Assembly: GCA_944381255.1 (NCBI GenBank)
Contig: CALWKL010000010.1
Location: 1 to 8,077 of the forward strand
Source of the DNA: an uncultured Clostridia bacterium
Lineage (GTDB): Bacteria; Bacillota; Clostridia; Christensenellales; UBA1242
Direction: 5' to 3'
DNA length: 8,077 bases
How positions within the stretch are numbered: the first letter of the stretch is position 1; every line of letters starts with the position of its first letter. The translations under genes and the position numbers were made by a program. The notes beneath the pieces are model-generated. The model did not search any database and was not told the origin of the DNA. It worked only from the letters and a program-made list of their open reading frames with translations. Positions 6,387 to 8,077 of the stretch are shown here, one piece after another.

Positions 6387-6415
6387 ATTTTATCAAAATA
6401 ACTAAAAATTGTAAA
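6387..6415 (-). promoter_or_regulatory. Sigma-A promoter of tex
   Basis: On the minus strand TTTACA (6415-6410; 5 of 6 to TTGACA) is followed by 17 bases and TAAAAT (6392-6387; 5 of 6 to TATAAT). Transcription would begin near 6380, leaving a leader of about 23 bases with the ribosome binding site. This is the best housekeeping promoter in the window. Confidence 0.7.
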
Positions 6416-6495
6416 GCAAAATAACTTTTGTTTTATATATATACAGTATAGATTTTAGGAGTAACATACAGTTGCCAAAGTACATTCTTTAGAAC

Positions 6496-6530
6496 AAAAA
6501 AGAACTAGGTATTTAGCCAAAGTTCTTTTT
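6496..6530 (-). terminator. Rho-independent terminator of the repeat-protein gene
   Basis: AAAAAGAACT (6497-6506) pairs with AGTTCTTTTT (6521-6530). Inside the stem, GG (6508-6509) can pair with CC (6517-6518) past a small bulge. On the minus strand the hairpin ends in a run of six T. It lies about 75 bases after the stop codon at 6606. It can also work in the plus direction (five T), although no plus-strand gene ends there. Confidence 0.75.
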
Positions 6531-6605
6531 GTAAATTAAAAGGTTAATCAATGCTAGTAAGTACTCACTTTTTGATTATCTTGCATTTTATAACATATTT
6601 TTAAT

Positions 6606-8077
6606 TCAATTATTTTTATCAACATTCACATCTTCATTTTCCGATATAGGCTCAAAGTATGCTACCAGTTGAGTCTCGTATATCAATGATTTTGCAAACC
6701 GTTCGCTTTCGCTCGTAGAAAGGCAATTACTCATATTACTAGCAAGGTACCAACCTACAAATCTATATCCAGTCATACACAAATCTGCACGCACAGAAAT
6801 CATATCAGTATTCTCAAGTTCATCATAATCATCGCCTATAATTGTTACCGAGCCACCTTTGGTAGCACTCACAGCAACTCCACTAATAGAACCGCCTCCC
6901 GAAGCCTTGAGACTTTCGTAAGGAGTATCAGTCATCATTAGATATAAGTGTATTGGCTTGTCGCCCTCAATATAACTTAAGAAAATTCCTTTTATATCTA
7001 GCCACCAAACATTAGAAGTAATGGTAGCATCATATGTTGCTGAAACAGCAAAATCTAAAGATGAAATAGTAGCTTGTACATAGGCTATTTCAAAATAAGT
7101 TACATTATCAAAAGAAAATGCTTGAATATACTGTCCTGAATTAGGATATACCACTACTATACCTTGTCCCAATACACTATCCAGTTTTGCTCTTGAATCT
7201 ACCATTGTACTAGTACCACTGACATGTAGTATTAGCCATGTAGACCACTTTGCATATATTGTGTGGTCGCTTGCTGTACTTACTACTGTAGTACTAGTAA
7301 TTGGAGTTTGAAAGGTACTCTCTAGGTACCAGCCCGCAAAGCTAGAACCTGCCTTACTTGGACTTGGCAAATCACTATAGAAGTTCCCAAAACTTACATT
7401 TTTGCTCTCTATCTCGTTGCCTTCTGTTGCTCCATTGTATTCAAAGGTTACCACATACTCTCTTGCCACCCACTTAGCATATAGTGAGGTGTTTACTGCT
7501 AAATTCCAGTCCTGTGCACTTTCCATTTTCTCGGTGTAAAAGCGTGTTCCGTTACCGTTGCTCTCGGTATAGTATCCACCGAAAGTGTAACCTGTACGTG
7601 TAGGGGCTGTAGCAGTAGGCATTGGCGCATTATAGGTTACTACAATTGAAGATGTTCCCCCAGAACCTCCGTCCATATTAAGAGCAATCGTTGTTGTCCA
7701 CTTTGCATAAAGGGTTATATTTGTGGCTTCAATCCAGTCCTTTGCACTTGTCATACTGGCTGTATAGTATTGCGTACCTCTACCACCCTCTTGAGTATAG
7801 TATCCGCCGAATGTCCAACCTGTTCTTGTTGGTGCAATGGCTGTAGGCATTGGCGCATTATATACAGGCACAACGTTTGCCGAACCTCCTGTACCACCTT
7901 GCTGGTCTAGGACTACTGTACCACAAGTCCATTTTGCATACAGTGTGGTACCACTAGCCAAGTCATATGTATGTGTGCTTATCATATCGCCATTGTAATA
8001 TTGTGTACCAGAGCCTCCTCGCCCTGTCCAATATCCATCGAAAGTATACCCATTCCTAGCAGGAGCATATGCTGTAG
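6606..8077 (-). CDS. Surface-type protein with InlB B-like repeats (5' end outside window)
   Basis: At least 490 residues of a larger protein are present. The reading frame stays open to the right edge, and residues before the internal Met at 7985 (ARNGYTFDGYWTGRG and onward) form part of a repeat, so that Met is not the start. Four tandem Listeria-Bacteroides (InlB B / Flg_new type) repeats of about 76 residues are seen, the first cut by the edge. Each has a GY-F-G(Y/W)Y core and ends in LYAKW or IYAKW. About 130 residues follow with no recognised domain (STWLILHV onward, including a VWWLDIKGIFLSYI stretch). Then comes a diverged repeat, GGSVTIIG through GYRFVGWY to LVAYFEP, of the related bacterial-repeat type. 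The acidic tail SENEDVNVDKNN has no LPXTG motif or membrane anchor. Such proteins are normally secreted or surface-attached and may bind host or neighbouring cells. The signal peptide, if any, would be outside the window. It ends at TGA, supporting use of the standard code. Confidence 0.85.
   Translation of the reverse strand, partial: TAYAPARNGYTFDGYWTGRGGSGTQYYNGDMISTHTYDLASGTTLYAKWTCGTVVLDQQGGTGGSANVVPVYNAPMPTAIAPTRTGWTFGGYYTQEGGRGTQYYTASMTSAKDWIEATNITLYAKWTTTIALNMDGGSGGTSSIVVTYNAPMPTATAPTRTGYTFGGYYTESNGNGTRFYTEKMESAQDWNLAVNTSLYAKWVAREYVVTFEYNGATEGNEIESKNVSFGNFYSDLPSPSKAGSSFAGWYLESTFQTPITSTTVVSTASDHTIYAKWSTWLILHVSGTSTMVDSRAKLDSVLGQGIVVVYPNSGQYIQAFSFDNVTYFEIAYVQATISSLDFAVSATYDATITSNVWWLDIKGIFLSYIEGDKPIHLYLMMTDTPYESLKASGGGSISGVAVSATKGGSVTIIGDDYDELENTDMISVRADLCMTGYRFVGWYLASNMSNCLSTSESERFAKSLIYETQLVAYFEPISENEDVNVDKNN
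6648..6857 (-). repeat. Diverged C-terminal repeat unit of the surface protein
   Basis: About 70 residues from GGSVTIIG to AYFEP follow the pattern G-x-V, then GYRFVGWY, then a serine-rich loop and L-AYFE. This resembles the divergent bacterial repeat (Flg_new_2-like) more than the four tandem units upstream. It contains two cysteines (in ADLCMTG and SNCLS), which the tandem units lack apart from one at the start of the second. Confidence 0.6.
7245..8077 (-). repeat. Four tandem InlB B-type repeat units
   Basis: The units lie at 7929-8077 (cut by the edge), 7698-7928, 7470-7697 and 7245-7469, coding for 77, 76 and 75 residues where complete. Units two and three are the most alike, sharing YNAPMPTA-APTRTG-TFGGYYT. 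A 19-base identical stretch occurs at 7616-7634 and 7844-7862, 228 bp apart. The fourth unit is the most diverged (VTFEYNGATEGN, AGSSFAGWYLES). The pattern points to recent duplication of the inner units. Confidence 0.9.

Noticed and set aside
6457..6489. AGGAG followed by TTG and a six-codon reading frame
   Set aside because: It is too short to be a credible gene, uses a rare start and suboptimal spacing, and lies between a promoter and a terminator in AT-rich DNA.

Overview
The window is AT-rich, uses the standard code with TGA as a stop, has GGAG-type ribosome binding sites, and carries A-rich/T-rich hairpin terminators. With a collagen-like, spore-surface type protein, a Tex protein and a Listeria-Bacteroides (InlB B-type) repeat protein, this suggests a low-GC, probably spore-forming Firmicute of the Clostridia or a relative. 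The species cannot be named from this sequence.

Layout. Positions 1-237 are AT-rich and non-coding as far as I can see, with an extended -10 promoter candidate just before the first gene. Two small plus-strand genes follow: an ASCH-domain protein (238-582) and an unrecognised 193-residue protein that may hold winged-helix modules (695-1276). A bidirectional terminator (1459-1492) separates them from a convergent minus-strand collagen-like gene (1548-2804). A 224-bp divergent intergenic region follows, then a plus-strand FkbM-family methyltransferase (3029-3967). A second bidirectional terminator (4019-4054) separates this from a minus-strand tex gene (true start 6357, not an upstream TTG at 6396). 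A third terminator (6496-6530) closes a minus-strand surface-type repeat gene that enters from beyond the right edge (6606-8077, 5' end missing).

How the genes may work together. The most interesting part is the divergent pair of collagen-like protein and FkbM methyltransferase. The collagen-like gene has a Cys-rich N-terminus, 87 Gly-X-Y triplets rich in threonine, and a C-terminal domain of the BclA/TNF-like type. It is preceded by a sequence that matches the Bacillus subtilis sigma-K pattern AC-N17-CATANNNTA. Known BclA-type spore filaments are sigma-K controlled, and their threonine-linked glycans include O-methylated sugars. A methyltransferase facing such a gene is therefore a reasonable candidate for modifying its glycans, but this is inference. 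The repeat protein at the right edge is another probable surface protein. The tex, ASCH and 193-residue genes show no evident link to it or to each other. No tRNA, rRNA, CRISPR array, insertion sequence or phage gene was seen.
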